This document shows positions 53,235-62,790 of a stretch of DNA of 64,000 nucleotides, one piece after another. The notes beneath the pieces were generated by a model. It saw only the letters and a list, made by a program, of their open reading frames with translations, had not been told where the DNA came from and ran no database searches. The position numbers and the translations under genes are program-made. How positions within the stretch are numbered: position 1 is the first letter of the stretch; each line of letters opens with the position of its first letter. Source of the DNA: Synchiropus splendidus (taxonomy: Eukaryota; Chordata; Actinopteri; Syngnathiformes; Callionymidae); assembly GCF_027744825.2 (NCBI RefSeq), contig NC_071334.1:66375437-66439436 (forward strand), in the 5' to 3' direction.

Positions 53235-54008
53235 GTACTGTGACAGGTGTGACTTCACGAACTCCAAATCTATCTTGTTGTGATGAATAGTAAATATGGT
53301 TAAAAGAAATGTGATGAAGCAGCAGTACATTTAAGGTGCTCTGTTACGTTACAACACAATCTGTCGCAAAGCTTCTTGGCTCGGAATGGAACAGTGCTTG
53401 GACTTGAATGGATCAAACCATTCAGAACACTGGCTTCACTGACGTGTAGTTACTCCAGCCACCCTGACCGTCTGCAGGGATTTGAGGTTTTTGTGGGTGT
53501 TTGGCGACTTGCTCGGCGATGCTTGATGGTAGGCATGAATCATGATCATGAAGACAGCTGCATGAAGAGAGCGTACGCGAGTGAACATTTTGTTTGACAC
53601 AGAGAAAATTGAGTAATCGTTTTTTTCCTAGAATCAAACTTGTGGAGAAAGGCCATATAACTCTGAGGCTTATTCATCTGTTCTCTTCATTCAAACTCAG
53701 TGGCGTATCAGAATGAAAGAAAATCTTCTGTTCAACTTGAGAAGGTCCCATGTTGAACAACTTCATTTGAAAGAAGGGTCAGCAGTGAGATGAATGAAAA
53801 ATACACTCCCTGGAGTCGTGAAAACCCATTTCCATATCAAAAGCGTGTCTGTTTTTTTCGCTGGTTTAGTGGCTTCCTTGAAGCTGCACATTTGTGTCCG
53901 TACAAGCACATTAGTGGCTCCCAATGGATCAGGCTGCTGGACACAAAGATGCCTCTGTCTGGACGTGTAAAACAGCATCCCGATATTGACGTCCCTTTTC
54001 TTCCACAG

Positions 54009-54100
54009 GAGTACCAGATCGATATCATCTTCGCCCAGACCTGGGTGGACACCCGGCTGCGGTATAACAGCAGCAGCATGCGGATTCTTACCCTCAACAG
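54009..54100 (+). CDS. gabrg3: GABA-A receptor gamma-3 subunit, first half of split exon 4
   Basis: Encodes EYQIDIIFAQTWVDTRLRYN followed by SSSMRILTLN and the first two bases of a Ser codon. The first part covers beta-strand 2 and loop D of the complementary ligand/benzodiazepine face. The acceptor is TTCCACAG and the donor AACAG|GTAAAA. In mammalian GABA-A gamma genes this sequence and that of 54287-54418 form one 221-bp exon; here the two parts total 224 bp, the extra codon being an additional Ser in the NSSS stretch. Reading through the donor meets TAA at once, so splicing is required. Residues to note are Ile (not Phe) before FAQTW, and an N-S-S glycosylation sequon. The phase-2 end matches the start of 54287. 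Confidence 0.95.
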
Positions 54101-54286
54101 GTAAAATGAGTCCTCATACTGAGATTATCTTTCATCCACTTGCTTCCCGGGGGCAAGTAATGAACATGGCTAATTGATTGATCCTTCTTTTCCACACAGC
54201 ACTCTCGTAATTAATGAGGCACTCGTCTTTAAACTAGTGGCGTCTTGGTGTTCACTCAACCGCCTGTCTCTCTTTCATTCCAACAG
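54101..54286 (+). other. Extra 186-bp intron splitting the canonical 221-bp exon
   Basis: The donor GTAAAATG follows CTCAACAG, and the acceptor tract TCTCTCTTTCATTCCAACAG precedes CAATATG. The intron is needed because the exon frame stops at TAA immediately after the donor, while the two flanking segments join into an uninterrupted receptor sequence (LTLN-S-NMVG). The same hexamer CAACAG ends both the upstream exon and the intron. A second acceptor-like site (CTTCTTTTCCACACAG, ending 54199) lies inside. It would leave a 99-bp intron and add 87 bp of in-frame coding sequence. Confidence 0.9.
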
Positions 54287-54418
54287 CAATATGGTCGGCC
54301 TGATTTGGCTGCCCGACACAATATTTAGGAACTCAAAAAATGCGGATTCTCACTGGATCACGACGCCGAACCAGCTTCTACGGATATGGAACAATGGAAA
54401 GATACTCTACACCTTGAG
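54287..54418 (+). CDS. gabrg3: GABA-A receptor gamma-3 subunit, second half of split exon 4
   Basis: Encodes the end of a Ser codon and then NMVGLIWLPDTIFRNS, KNADSHWITTPNQLLRIWNN and GKILYTLR. It contains loop A (W-x-P-D-T-I-F), the conserved HWITTPN motif and the RIWN(D/N)GK turn of Cys-loop receptors. GLIW, PDTIF, NQLLRIWN and GKILYTL are the forms I remember for gamma-3, whereas gamma-1 and gamma-2 have GKIW, PDTFF and GRVLYTL; this is the main basis for the gamma-3 call. The exon ends ACCTTGAG|GTACGG in phase 2 and joins the exon at 59188. The N of RIWNN replaces the Asp seen in mammals. Confidence 0.95.
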
Positions 54419-57400
54419 GTACGGTCTTTCTTTTACACTGTCTTTGGAATTCTGGTCGCCTCAAACTTCCTATTTTCACTTTTGAATCACAACAAACCTG
54501 GTTCATTCATGACAGCCAGCGTCACGGTGTGTGAATGCAGGCTCATTACATGTTTACAGCCACCTAACGTGGACAGGTGCCTTTGAAACCTCTGGGCTTT
54601 TGAACAGCGCTTTTTTGACACATGCTTTTTTCACTCCTACGGATCCAATTTCTGCTCAACGTGGAGGATTTCAAAACAGACTTTGTCCAAATAACACATA
54701 TCAACACAAGTGTTTGTTCAGCCCCCTTCAGAGAAGAGATGCTCCCTGCACATGAATCAAGCGGATTTGAAAGTGTCTCTCCACCAACTGCAGCATTCAT
54801 TGTGTTTACTTGATTGATGTATGTTTGAATGGTGTTGCAGTCCGTCAGAAAAGGAGTTTTCACCGACAACAGTCACTCCTGACTCTGTCTGTCAGATGAG
54901 TGAAAGCCTCAAATGAAATTATTGTTTCCTTAATTGACAGTTGTATTTTTTTGTCATAGCAACATGTTCACAGTCCCAAGGGATAAGACAACGTCCTTTT
55001 GATATACTGCTGCTCGGATTTGTGAAAATTCAATTTGCCTGATGAAAACATGCCTCGTAGCTTCAAGTGAACGTTTTGATGAACATTGCACTGCGATACT
55101 GTCTCAGTAGCATTTTCACTCAAGCAAGGCAACAATGTGAGAGTGGTTTCAAGCTGTTCCTCAGATGTTTATTAAAGCAAATGATCCAGTGATTCAAATC
55201 CACATTTCATGAACAGGACTTGTTTTCTTCATCCACAAAAAAATAAAATAAAGAAAATAGTCAAGGACAAACAACTGGGCTTAAATCAAGACTGCGGACT
55301 AATAGTGGCTCTCTGACCTTTCGTTTTCACCAATGTTACCGCCATGTTTTGTTTTTTCACCTTCACCTTCACCTTCTTCTGCCGCTTATCCGGGATCGGG
55401 TCACAGTGGCAGCAGTCGGAGCAAGGAAGCCCAAACTTCCCGATACGCATAAACGTCCGCCAGCTCTTCCCAGGGGATCCCGAGGTGTTCCCAGGCCATA
55501 ATCTCTCCAGCGAGTCCGGGGTCTTCCCCGGGGTGTCCTCCCGGTAGGACATGCCCGGAACACCTCCCCAGGGAGGTGTTCGACGGATCAGATGCCCGAG
55601 CCACTCAGCTGGTTCCTCTCGATGTGGAGGAGCAGCGGCTCCACCCCGAGCTCCTCCCGGATGACCAAACTCCTCACCCTATCTCTAAGGGTGAGCCCAG
55701 CCACCCTGCAGAGGAATCTCATCTCAGCCGCCTATATCCGCGATCTCATCCTTTCGTTCATTACCCAAAGCTCGGGACCATAGGTGAGGGTGGGAACGTA
55801 GATCGATCGGTAAATCGAGAGGTTCGTCTTGTGACTCAGCTCCCTCTTCACCACGACTGTCCGATGTACCAACACGTCTATCAATCTCACGCTCCCCTTT
55901 TCCCTCACTCGAAATCAAGACCCCGAGATACTTAAATTCCACCACTTGAGGCAAGAACTCTCCACCGACCTGGAGAGAGCAAACCACCTTATTCCGGTCG
56001 AGAACCATGGCCTCAGACTTGGAGTTGCTGATCCTCATCCCGGCCGCTTCACACTGCATGCTGAAGGTCCCGGTCCGATGAGGCCAGCAGAACATCATCC
56101 GCAAATAGCAGAGATGAAATTCTGTGGTTCCCGAACCGGATCCCCTCCAACCCCTGGCTGAGCCTAGAAATTCTGTCCATAAAAGTAATGAACAGAACCG
56201 GTGACAAAGGTCAGCCCTGGCGGAGGCCAACATGCACCGGGAACAAGTCTGATTGACTGCCGGCAATGCGAACCATGCTCCTGCTCCGGTCATACAGGGA
56301 CTGGACAGACCTTGTTTTGTTTTTGTTTTGTTTTTAAAAACATCCACCATGGACCGTCGTCACTTGTGGTCAGTGACCATTTTTGAAGTCCAGGCTGTGT
56401 TGCAGTTAGTTGCAGTTAGCAACACAGCAAGTCTGCACCATCATCAAAGTTTAACAGACGAACTTCAACAAACAAGCGGAGTGCACCGAGGTGGTGATGG
56501 TATTGGAATCACTCATCGTAGTTTATCTATTAGCCCATAATGCAATGCATTTTTCCCCTTTTGACGTCATCTGTTCAAGGCCCTGTTGCTATATGGGTAG
56601 ATTTACGTGGACGACATCTTGGCTTTTTAAAACGTCAAGGCAACCGTAGCTGTTACCTGTGAACATGAAAATGTGCTCCTTCATTTCACCTGAGCCAAAT
56701 CTCCTCAAGTCCTTCAGACTCTTGTTTCAAGTAAGTACGTTTGGGACTGCCTTCAAATGGGCTTCTGCATTATATAGCAAGTCCTTGTCGTGATCTGCAA
56801 CCAGGGGCCCCCCTGTAACCATGACGACCATCCAACTGCACAGCATCCTGTACAGAATCCAGCTATGATAGAGGAGGGTGCTCACAGCTCTTTTAAAGTC
56901 TAATTCTGTGATACTTCCAAAAATGACACTCGAGAGCTTCATTTGCTTCTGCTCATGCAAGTCTGGGTAATGATTAATGAGATCATATCGATGAGAGCGG
57001 AGTATCTGTGGATTTATTTTCCATTTTCACCCCCCCCCCCAGAAGCCTCAGTCTTGCACTTGTGTCACTATTTTTACCTGTTGCCTCTTGAGTGTCTTTC
57101 AGTTGCGAGTGTTCTTGTAGCATTTGATAAGATTTGTGTTCATTCTTTTTTCAATGTGAAGGACATTTTGGCTTTAGCAGTGATTCAGAACAAAAATACA
57201 TTTTCATAGGAATGTAATGCTATTTTTTGCTCAATGACCAGTTGTTTTAAGGTTGTGGACAATAAATATGATGACACAAAAATGCCTTACTTTTTTAGGA
57301 TGAAATTGTGTGTCATCACATGCATACAGATGTATTTGTGTTGTTTATTGGTTAAATTATGTGCAAAAGATAGGGGTGGGACTCGGTTAATTTTTAAAAA

Positions 57401-59187
57401 CATGATGTTTTATTTTTAATGAGTCACACTTCAGTTGTAAAAGCTGACACCAGAATGATCAAATTAAGTTGAATATGTACACTACAGCTTCAACATCAGG
57501 GTGGAAGTGCTCACATGTTGTGTGAACTCTTGGCTGCATTAAGTGCATAGACACGTTTGTGTTTCTATCCTGAAGTTTTTTAAAACTTGAATTTCCCTTC
57601 CATCAGCAACAATCTCATATCGTCCCCTTCATCGTAGATGTTTTGGTTATGACATCTCATTGTATAATGCGGTGCACCTGGAATTGGAGACTGCAAAATG
57701 TTTGCGTAATTTGGGTGAATTGTGGATTAATTATCTCTGTTTGATATTAATGAAATGAGATGAATGGGTTCAAGTCCCTTGCAGTCAATGTGATAGCGTT
57801 ATCATACACATCAATAAACAAGTGTGTCTTCATGGAACCTCTGAGTCATCGCTCCCTATTTATTTATGCTACTGCGAGTTGCATACTGTTTGTGAGAGGT
57901 CCAGTTACAGCACTGTTCCTGGAGGATACAGGAACTGAGCCTTCATCAATTTGGTGGAATTACAGCCTGTTTTTTGGAGTCTTATGTCGGGGTGGGGGGC
58001 GGTGGTGGGGGGGGGAGCATTCAGCTGGACGCTGACCTCAGAAATGATCGGTCAGTCAAAAGACTTTGAATTGACAGCACACGGAAATGCAATTTGTTCG
58101 CCAAGTTCCAAGACAGTTGCTTATCTGGTAATATTATTATTACTGCTAATAATAATAATAATGAATACTCATAGTCAGAAGCTCTTACTTATAGCATTTC
58201 TGTTAACAATTCTGCAGCCAATCTCAGGTTTCGTTTACACAGCGACAGAAACGATCGAATCGCCCTGTGTTCTGTGTGCAGTGTTCATTCACACACCGAT
58301 GGTCTCGGCTCTCCTTGAATATGACGGCGGGGTCCAAATAAACTGGTGACCTCTTTGTAATTGTCGCAGTAAAGAGGTCAGGGCAAACCATGAATCAGTT
58401 GGCAGAAACTGCACCAGTTACTTCAGCATTCAACCTTTAAATGAAAAAACGAAACCAAAAAATAAGAAAGCACATACCTCTAGAGAGATTTGCGAGTACT
58501 TTTTAAAGAGCTCCCTCTCAGTGTTTCATATATGAATGAAGCATGTTGTAATGTAATGAAATTCAAATGTACATCGTGTGTGAAGTTCATAAATGACAGT
58601 TGCCCTGAAAATCGCACCATTTCGAGCTATCTTTTCTGGTACTATGAGCAGTACATTGTGAAGCTAATGTCTTTCATTTCAATTTTTGGCTGGGTTGCTG
58701 CTTATGTGGAGCTGACTAAGTTGAATTTGACTGATCTCCGACTTTGTGCAACATTTGTGGCTGATGATGAAGACGTTATGACACAAGCTGCTACTGTCAA
58801 ACATTCTGCAAATACCAGAAGTGTTATAATACCGGTACATTGGATCAACTCTGATGACTTCCCTGTTATCGAAACGCCTTCACTTTGAAATGAATTAAGA
58901 GTGTAAAAAAAGCAACCGTTGAACCTCAGTGCGGGAAAATGATCTGCTTGAGAGTGGACTCTCTCAACAGAGAAGTCGGAGAGTACATTTACTCTTCATC
59001 ACTCTGGTTTTGTGCTCACAGTACAGTTTCGTAACTTGACAGAATTTTCACGACTCATTTCCTCTGTACACCATCTGGTTTGAAGCTTCGCTAACTGAAG
59101 TGCCAAAGTTATGTGATGCGAACAATACTGAGTGGCATGTGTGCCACAGTCTCAGAAGTCTAAGTATATGTCTCTCTCCCTCTGCAG
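54419..59187 (+). other. 4.8 kb intron of gabrg3
   Basis: From a GTACGG donor to a TCTCCCTCTGCAG acceptor. It contains one LINE fragment on the opposite strand (55358-56313), a C run near 57031, a G-rich stretch near 57990-58017 and short AAT repeats near 58146. An open frame of 132 codons at 58490-58888 and others here have no recognisable similarity or splice-site support and are taken as chance. Confidence 0.85.
55358..56313 (-). mobile_element. 5'-truncated L2/Rex-like LINE (reverse transcriptase fragment)
   Basis: Read on the - strand the copy starts inside the reverse transcriptase. VGLRQG-type and PLSPVLFITFMDRISRL motifs (about 56240-56165) lead into the catalytic LLFADD motif (F-A-D-D at 56104-56093). 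Then follow CEAAGMRISNSKSEAMVL and EFKYLGVLISSEGK, and a C-terminal region with RGRPRTRWRDY near 55515. Frameshifts break it, for example between FADD and CEAAGMRI, and a stop lies after LRQG, so it is inactive. The 3' end is a short GAAGGT tandem. TTTTGTTTTT occurs at both edges (55347-55356, 56315-56324) and may be the target duplication, though it is low-complexity. Assignment to the L2 or Rex1/Babar group is from memory. Confidence 0.85.
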
Positions 59188-59270
59188 GATGACCATCAAC
59201 GCAGAGTGCCAGCTGCAACTCCATAATTTCCCGATGGACGAACACTCCTGTCCGCTCGCCTTCTCCAGCT
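59188..59270 (+). CDS. gabrg3: GABA-A receptor gamma-3 subunit, Cys-loop exon of 83 bp
   Basis: Encodes [20 protein letters not shown] followed by CPLAFSS, completing an Arg codon at its start and leaving one base of the next codon at its end. The two cysteines of [15 protein letters not shown] are 13 residues apart and form the disulfide that defines Cys-loop receptors; FPMD is the conserved tip. The 83-bp length equals the corresponding vertebrate exon. The acceptor is CCCTCTGCAG and the donor CAGCT|GTAAAT. Met replaces the Leu usual before TINAEC. The following exon should begin with the rest of a Tyr codon (YGYP...) and was not found before 64000. Confidence 0.95.
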
Positions 59271-59858
59271 GTAAATATTGGCACATCACACCACAAGGCA
59301 CACAAACATGATTTTATTAAAACACCTGTAGGCCTCAATCACATACATGACATCTGCATAACATCTGTTGTGTTCACAAAGAAAAGCTTTCCTATTGACT
59401 TGGACTTCATTGTGCACTCACCAAACACTTTCTTCTCTGCCTTGTGATCAAAATATTTACCTCTCAGTCCATGTTTTGTTGTCAACTTCCAGTCATTCTT
59501 GTTGTGTGAGAGTTAGTATTTAAAATAAGATTATGTAAGTAAAAAATCTATTTGATCAAAATAAAAATAGCATTATTTTTTAAATGTTTATTCAATGTGA
59601 GAGCAAATCTTACAACGTGCTGCGCTAGCATTCCAATTTGTTACTACATATTAATGATTCCACTTTTGAAAATCACCTTCATTCAGGCCCCTCCTCTTGC
59701 CCCATCTGTTTGGGTGCAATGATTGTCCTGTTAAGAATTCCTGCACGTACTCGACGATGGTTTTTCATACTGAAATAATGGGATTTTCTTGGCTAATGAT
59801 GGAGTGTTGGGTCATGGACATGTAACAGTCAAATGGTAGAATCTGGACCCCTTTACCT

Positions 59859-59861
<3 letters not shown>

Positions 59862-59942
<81 letters not shown>
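59862..59942. repeat. (AT)n microsatellite, about 81 bp
   Basis: Uninterrupted AT dinucleotides. The array abuts the left edge of the repeat at 59943. Open frames made of alternating Ile-Tyr across it are artefacts. Confidence 0.95.
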
Positions 59943-59943
<1 letters not shown>

Positions 59944-60594
59944 TACAAATTTCTAGATTTTTTTGCTTCGGTTCGATTTTCGATTTTTTTGCTTCGGTTT
60001 TCCAGAACTCGAACACCCCTGAAATAAGCCGGAAAAAACATAACACGCGCGGACCGATCAGCTGACTCACAACGCGCTTTGTTATTGTGTATAACGCAGC
60101 CTCTGTATGCAGACGTGTCCCGTTAGCTACATTTACTGACTGTTTTTTCTTCATACTGAGGTGTAAAACCTTTCCTGTCTCCGCACTGGACCGTGGTAGA
60201 GTGTCACAGGGGAGGTGCTGGAGCGCTCACTCCAGGGTTTGATGTCCTGTTGTGGGCTGGAGCTGGGACAGGGATGAGGCGAGTCTGGGACAGAGCGTGA
60301 CTTGGTTTATGACTTTGTCACAGCCAAACTGCACAGAAGCGCACATTCAGAGCTGGACACGCACCGGGCACCTCTTCACTTCTGGAGAGACGTCACTCAC
60401 TCGGCAACCCCTCCCACATGCAGCGGCCACACACATAGAGGAACAGCCACCTGCAGCAGACACTCTACATTCACTCCTACAAAAGACTATTTTAAGGCTT
60501 GGAACACATTATTCCTTTACCATTAATTGTAATGGGAAAAATCGATTTAGATTTTGAACAATTCGTCTGGAACGGATTGTGGTTGAGAACCGAG

Positions 60595-60597
<3 letters not shown>
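59943..60597. mobile_element. Non-autonomous transposon-like repeat bracketed by (AT)n
   Basis: The left part has CTTCGGTTCGATTTTCG and AGAACTCGAACACCCCTGAA. The right part has TTGTAATGGGAAAAATCGAT, CGTCTGGAACGGATTGTGG and TTGAGAACCGAGGT. These resemble, from memory, a widespread non-autonomous repeat ending in a CCGAGGTACCACTGTA-like terminus. Both edges run directly into (AT)n arrays, suggesting insertion of a TA-targeting element into one AT array, or expansion from its termini. No transposase frame is present. Confidence 0.55.

Positions 60598-60643
<46 letters not shown>
60598..60643. repeat. (TA)n microsatellite, 46 bp
   Basis: Uninterrupted TA dinucleotides directly after the GAACCGAGGTG edge of the preceding repeat. 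Confidence 0.95.
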
Positions 60644-60646
<3 letters not shown>

Positions 60647-61146
60647 GCCTTGGGAAGAGGCAGCACAAAAGCGTCTCATTCTGATCATAAAATGGGTTGA
60701 TTGCATCAAAAAATGTAATCCGATTACTCATGACGGTGGATTGGTGTGTTGATTTTGACAGCCTTTGTTCAAATGTATTATTAGGAATCATAGACTGATG
60801 TTGCAAATACAGTTAATTTAGCTGCAACTCCATTATCTTAACAACTGCAGATGATTTCAGTCTCTGAGCCCATGCTTCCTTTCTGCAGGTGATAAAAGAG
60901 CTTTTCACCACAGAGCTGTTATGCTATTGATGTGAAAGAGAATTTGCAGTAATGACCATTATTCAGACATCCATGTCTAGTCTGAAAGGCTGTCTTTTCT
61001 TCCGCAGCCGGTGTCTATAAAGATGAAGCTCGGGAAATTAAGGGCCATCTAATGTGCCCCCTTTACACAGCTTACACACTGGTCAGTTGTAGGAGAGATG
61101 CCACTCTCGACTGTCGCAATGTAAAGGATGACCCTTAGCCCCCGTC

Positions 61147-61148
<2 letters not shown>

Positions 61149-61216
<68 letters not shown>
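61149..61216. repeat. (AT)n microsatellite, 68 bp
   Basis: Uninterrupted AT dinucleotides following CCCCGTCAG. Confidence 0.95.
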
Positions 61217-61219
<3 letters not shown>

Positions 61220-62226
61220 GTTTAATGGTATAAGAGTATTTGCCACAAGAAGCCACATTTTTCAATTTGAATGACTTTGGTACAACAACCAAGGATTTTC
61301 TGCTGACTGCACACTGGTATGAAGGGTCTGTCTTCATTCTGTCACATGTAGAAAGGTGAAAGCAAACTTCTAAAAGCACGCGCTGACACAGAATGTGCAA
61401 GTAAACACATTTTAAGGTGTATGCCACTTCCACAACATTATTGCTCAGCCTCACAGATCACGTCACCTCATATTTAGCCAGTTTTGTCCACACACTGTTT
61501 CCTGCCAGGTGCTAACACGAAGGCCTGCTGATGTTGCACAGCAGATGGTTTGCAAGAGGAGGAGGTGATTTATTGTCATCCCCCACCATTGTACATCAGG
61601 ATGACATCTGATAATGAAGCAGACTGCCAGCTTTGGCCTTCACTACCTCCCCGTGCCCAAACACAAAATTCCTCAGGATGTGTCCTAACATCTAGAAACC
61701 ACTGCTCATGGATTCTGATAGTGTCCATGGGCTTCTTGGGTATTTTCCTTTTTAACACCTCAGGTGTTCAATTGCAACAGAACATTATTAAATAAAAAAA
61801 GGGAAAAAAAAGGAAAAAAACAATTTGGTTTTCTTCTGAAAAGATTAAATATTTCTGCGAGAGCTGAGAGAAATATCACACGTCACCCTAGAAAATTGCA
61901 CTGTGAATTGTTTTTCTTGGGATCATAAGCCTTTGGAGGAAGTGACATTGCAGACTGGAGGTGTAGGAAAATAACTATATTTTCAAATATACTTGATTGT
62001 GTGATATTGTATCAATACTTGGCTGAAAATATCATAATACACGATTGTGTGCTACTGTCTTATATTTTATGTCGGCTATATCAATATTTAATGCATAGAT
62101 ACTTGGCTATGCTGCTGCATTTGCGACATGTGTGTAATACTAATGCACTGTGCCGCACTCAGTTTCGATGTGGTTCATTTTCAGATCAGCAAGTGAGACA
62201 AGTGCTGCTTTTTTAATGAACATGTG

Positions 62227-62790
62227 GATATTTATTAAATCCAAGACAGGCGTGTAGACAGTGAATGTATACAAGACGCTGCTTCATTTGGTCAGTGGAA
62301 CATCATATACTTTCCTATGGAGCGTAAATAAACCCATCTTCTGACTGACAGGTGACAGAGGGCAGATATCAGAAGTCCAACATCAGAGATGTTGTGTCTG
62401 TGAGTCGAAAACATCCAATTCACGTGCTGCGATGCCTTGCTTAACTGTCTCATGGTCTTGCACTCCTGTTTAGTTTTGTCAGCAAACACCACCACTCCAC
62501 TTTATTTACGTCTACTTTGGGTTCCAACTGACACATAACTAGACACATCCCAGGATAGTAAGGAAGTATTTGCTCTGGGTACCTCCTGATAAACTCTTGC
62601 ATGCTAAATGGCTATATGTTTTCAGCTGAAGTCACACACCGCTGAACTGTGAGCTTACTGAAACTGTGGAATGGACTTTCTACGGCACGTCTCAATGTAC
62701 AGGAAAGCCATTCCACAGTTTGCAGTGAACTCGCAGAGCAGCTGACTGTGAAGAGATTTCAGCTGAGAACATGAAGCTCAGATCGGCTTT
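62227..62790 (+). repeat. Approx. 0.5-kb dispersed repeat, copy 2
   Basis: Collinear with 28760-29271 (shared blocks are listed there). After GAACATGAAGCTCA this copy continues into GATCGGCTTTTGGATCG and then, to about 62886, CCGATACAAGATCTAATCGG and GCCCATCCTTGG, which looks like a hAT-type end. It lacks the CTTTTAGCC...TGGACGCCC insert seen at the same place in copy 1. Confidence 0.65.

Larger units (their letters stand above)
31614..54008 (+). other. 22.4 kb intron of gabrg3
   Basis: Bounded by a GTGAGT donor and a TTTTCTTCCACAG acceptor. No other gene was recognised inside on either strand. It contains the dispersed repeat family clustered at 37.6-47.9 kb, hAT-derived elements near 38.7-40.05 kb and 48.1 kb, microsatellites (39806, 41165, 53167), poly-T tracts near 35741-35760 and 45137-45153, a short AGAATC repeat near 50415 and an AAAAT repeat near 50473. 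The rest is AT-rich sequence without recognisable features. Short open frames here show no protein similarity I can recognise. Confidence 0.85.

Noticed and set aside
58490..58888. 132-codon open frame within the 4.8 kb gabrg3 intron
   Set aside because: No recognisable motif, no splice-site or promoter support, and the composition looks like a chance frame.
59765..60154. Frames with long alternating Ile-Tyr runs on both strands
   Set aside because: These are translations of (AT)n microsatellites, not proteins.
61008..61083. Possible exon after a strong acceptor (CTTTTCTTCCGCAG), tested as the exon following the Cys-loop exon
   Set aside because: The encoded peptide (SGVYKDEAREIKG when joined in phase) does not contain the expected YGYP and WRLYQF-type motifs, so it is not the receptor exon.
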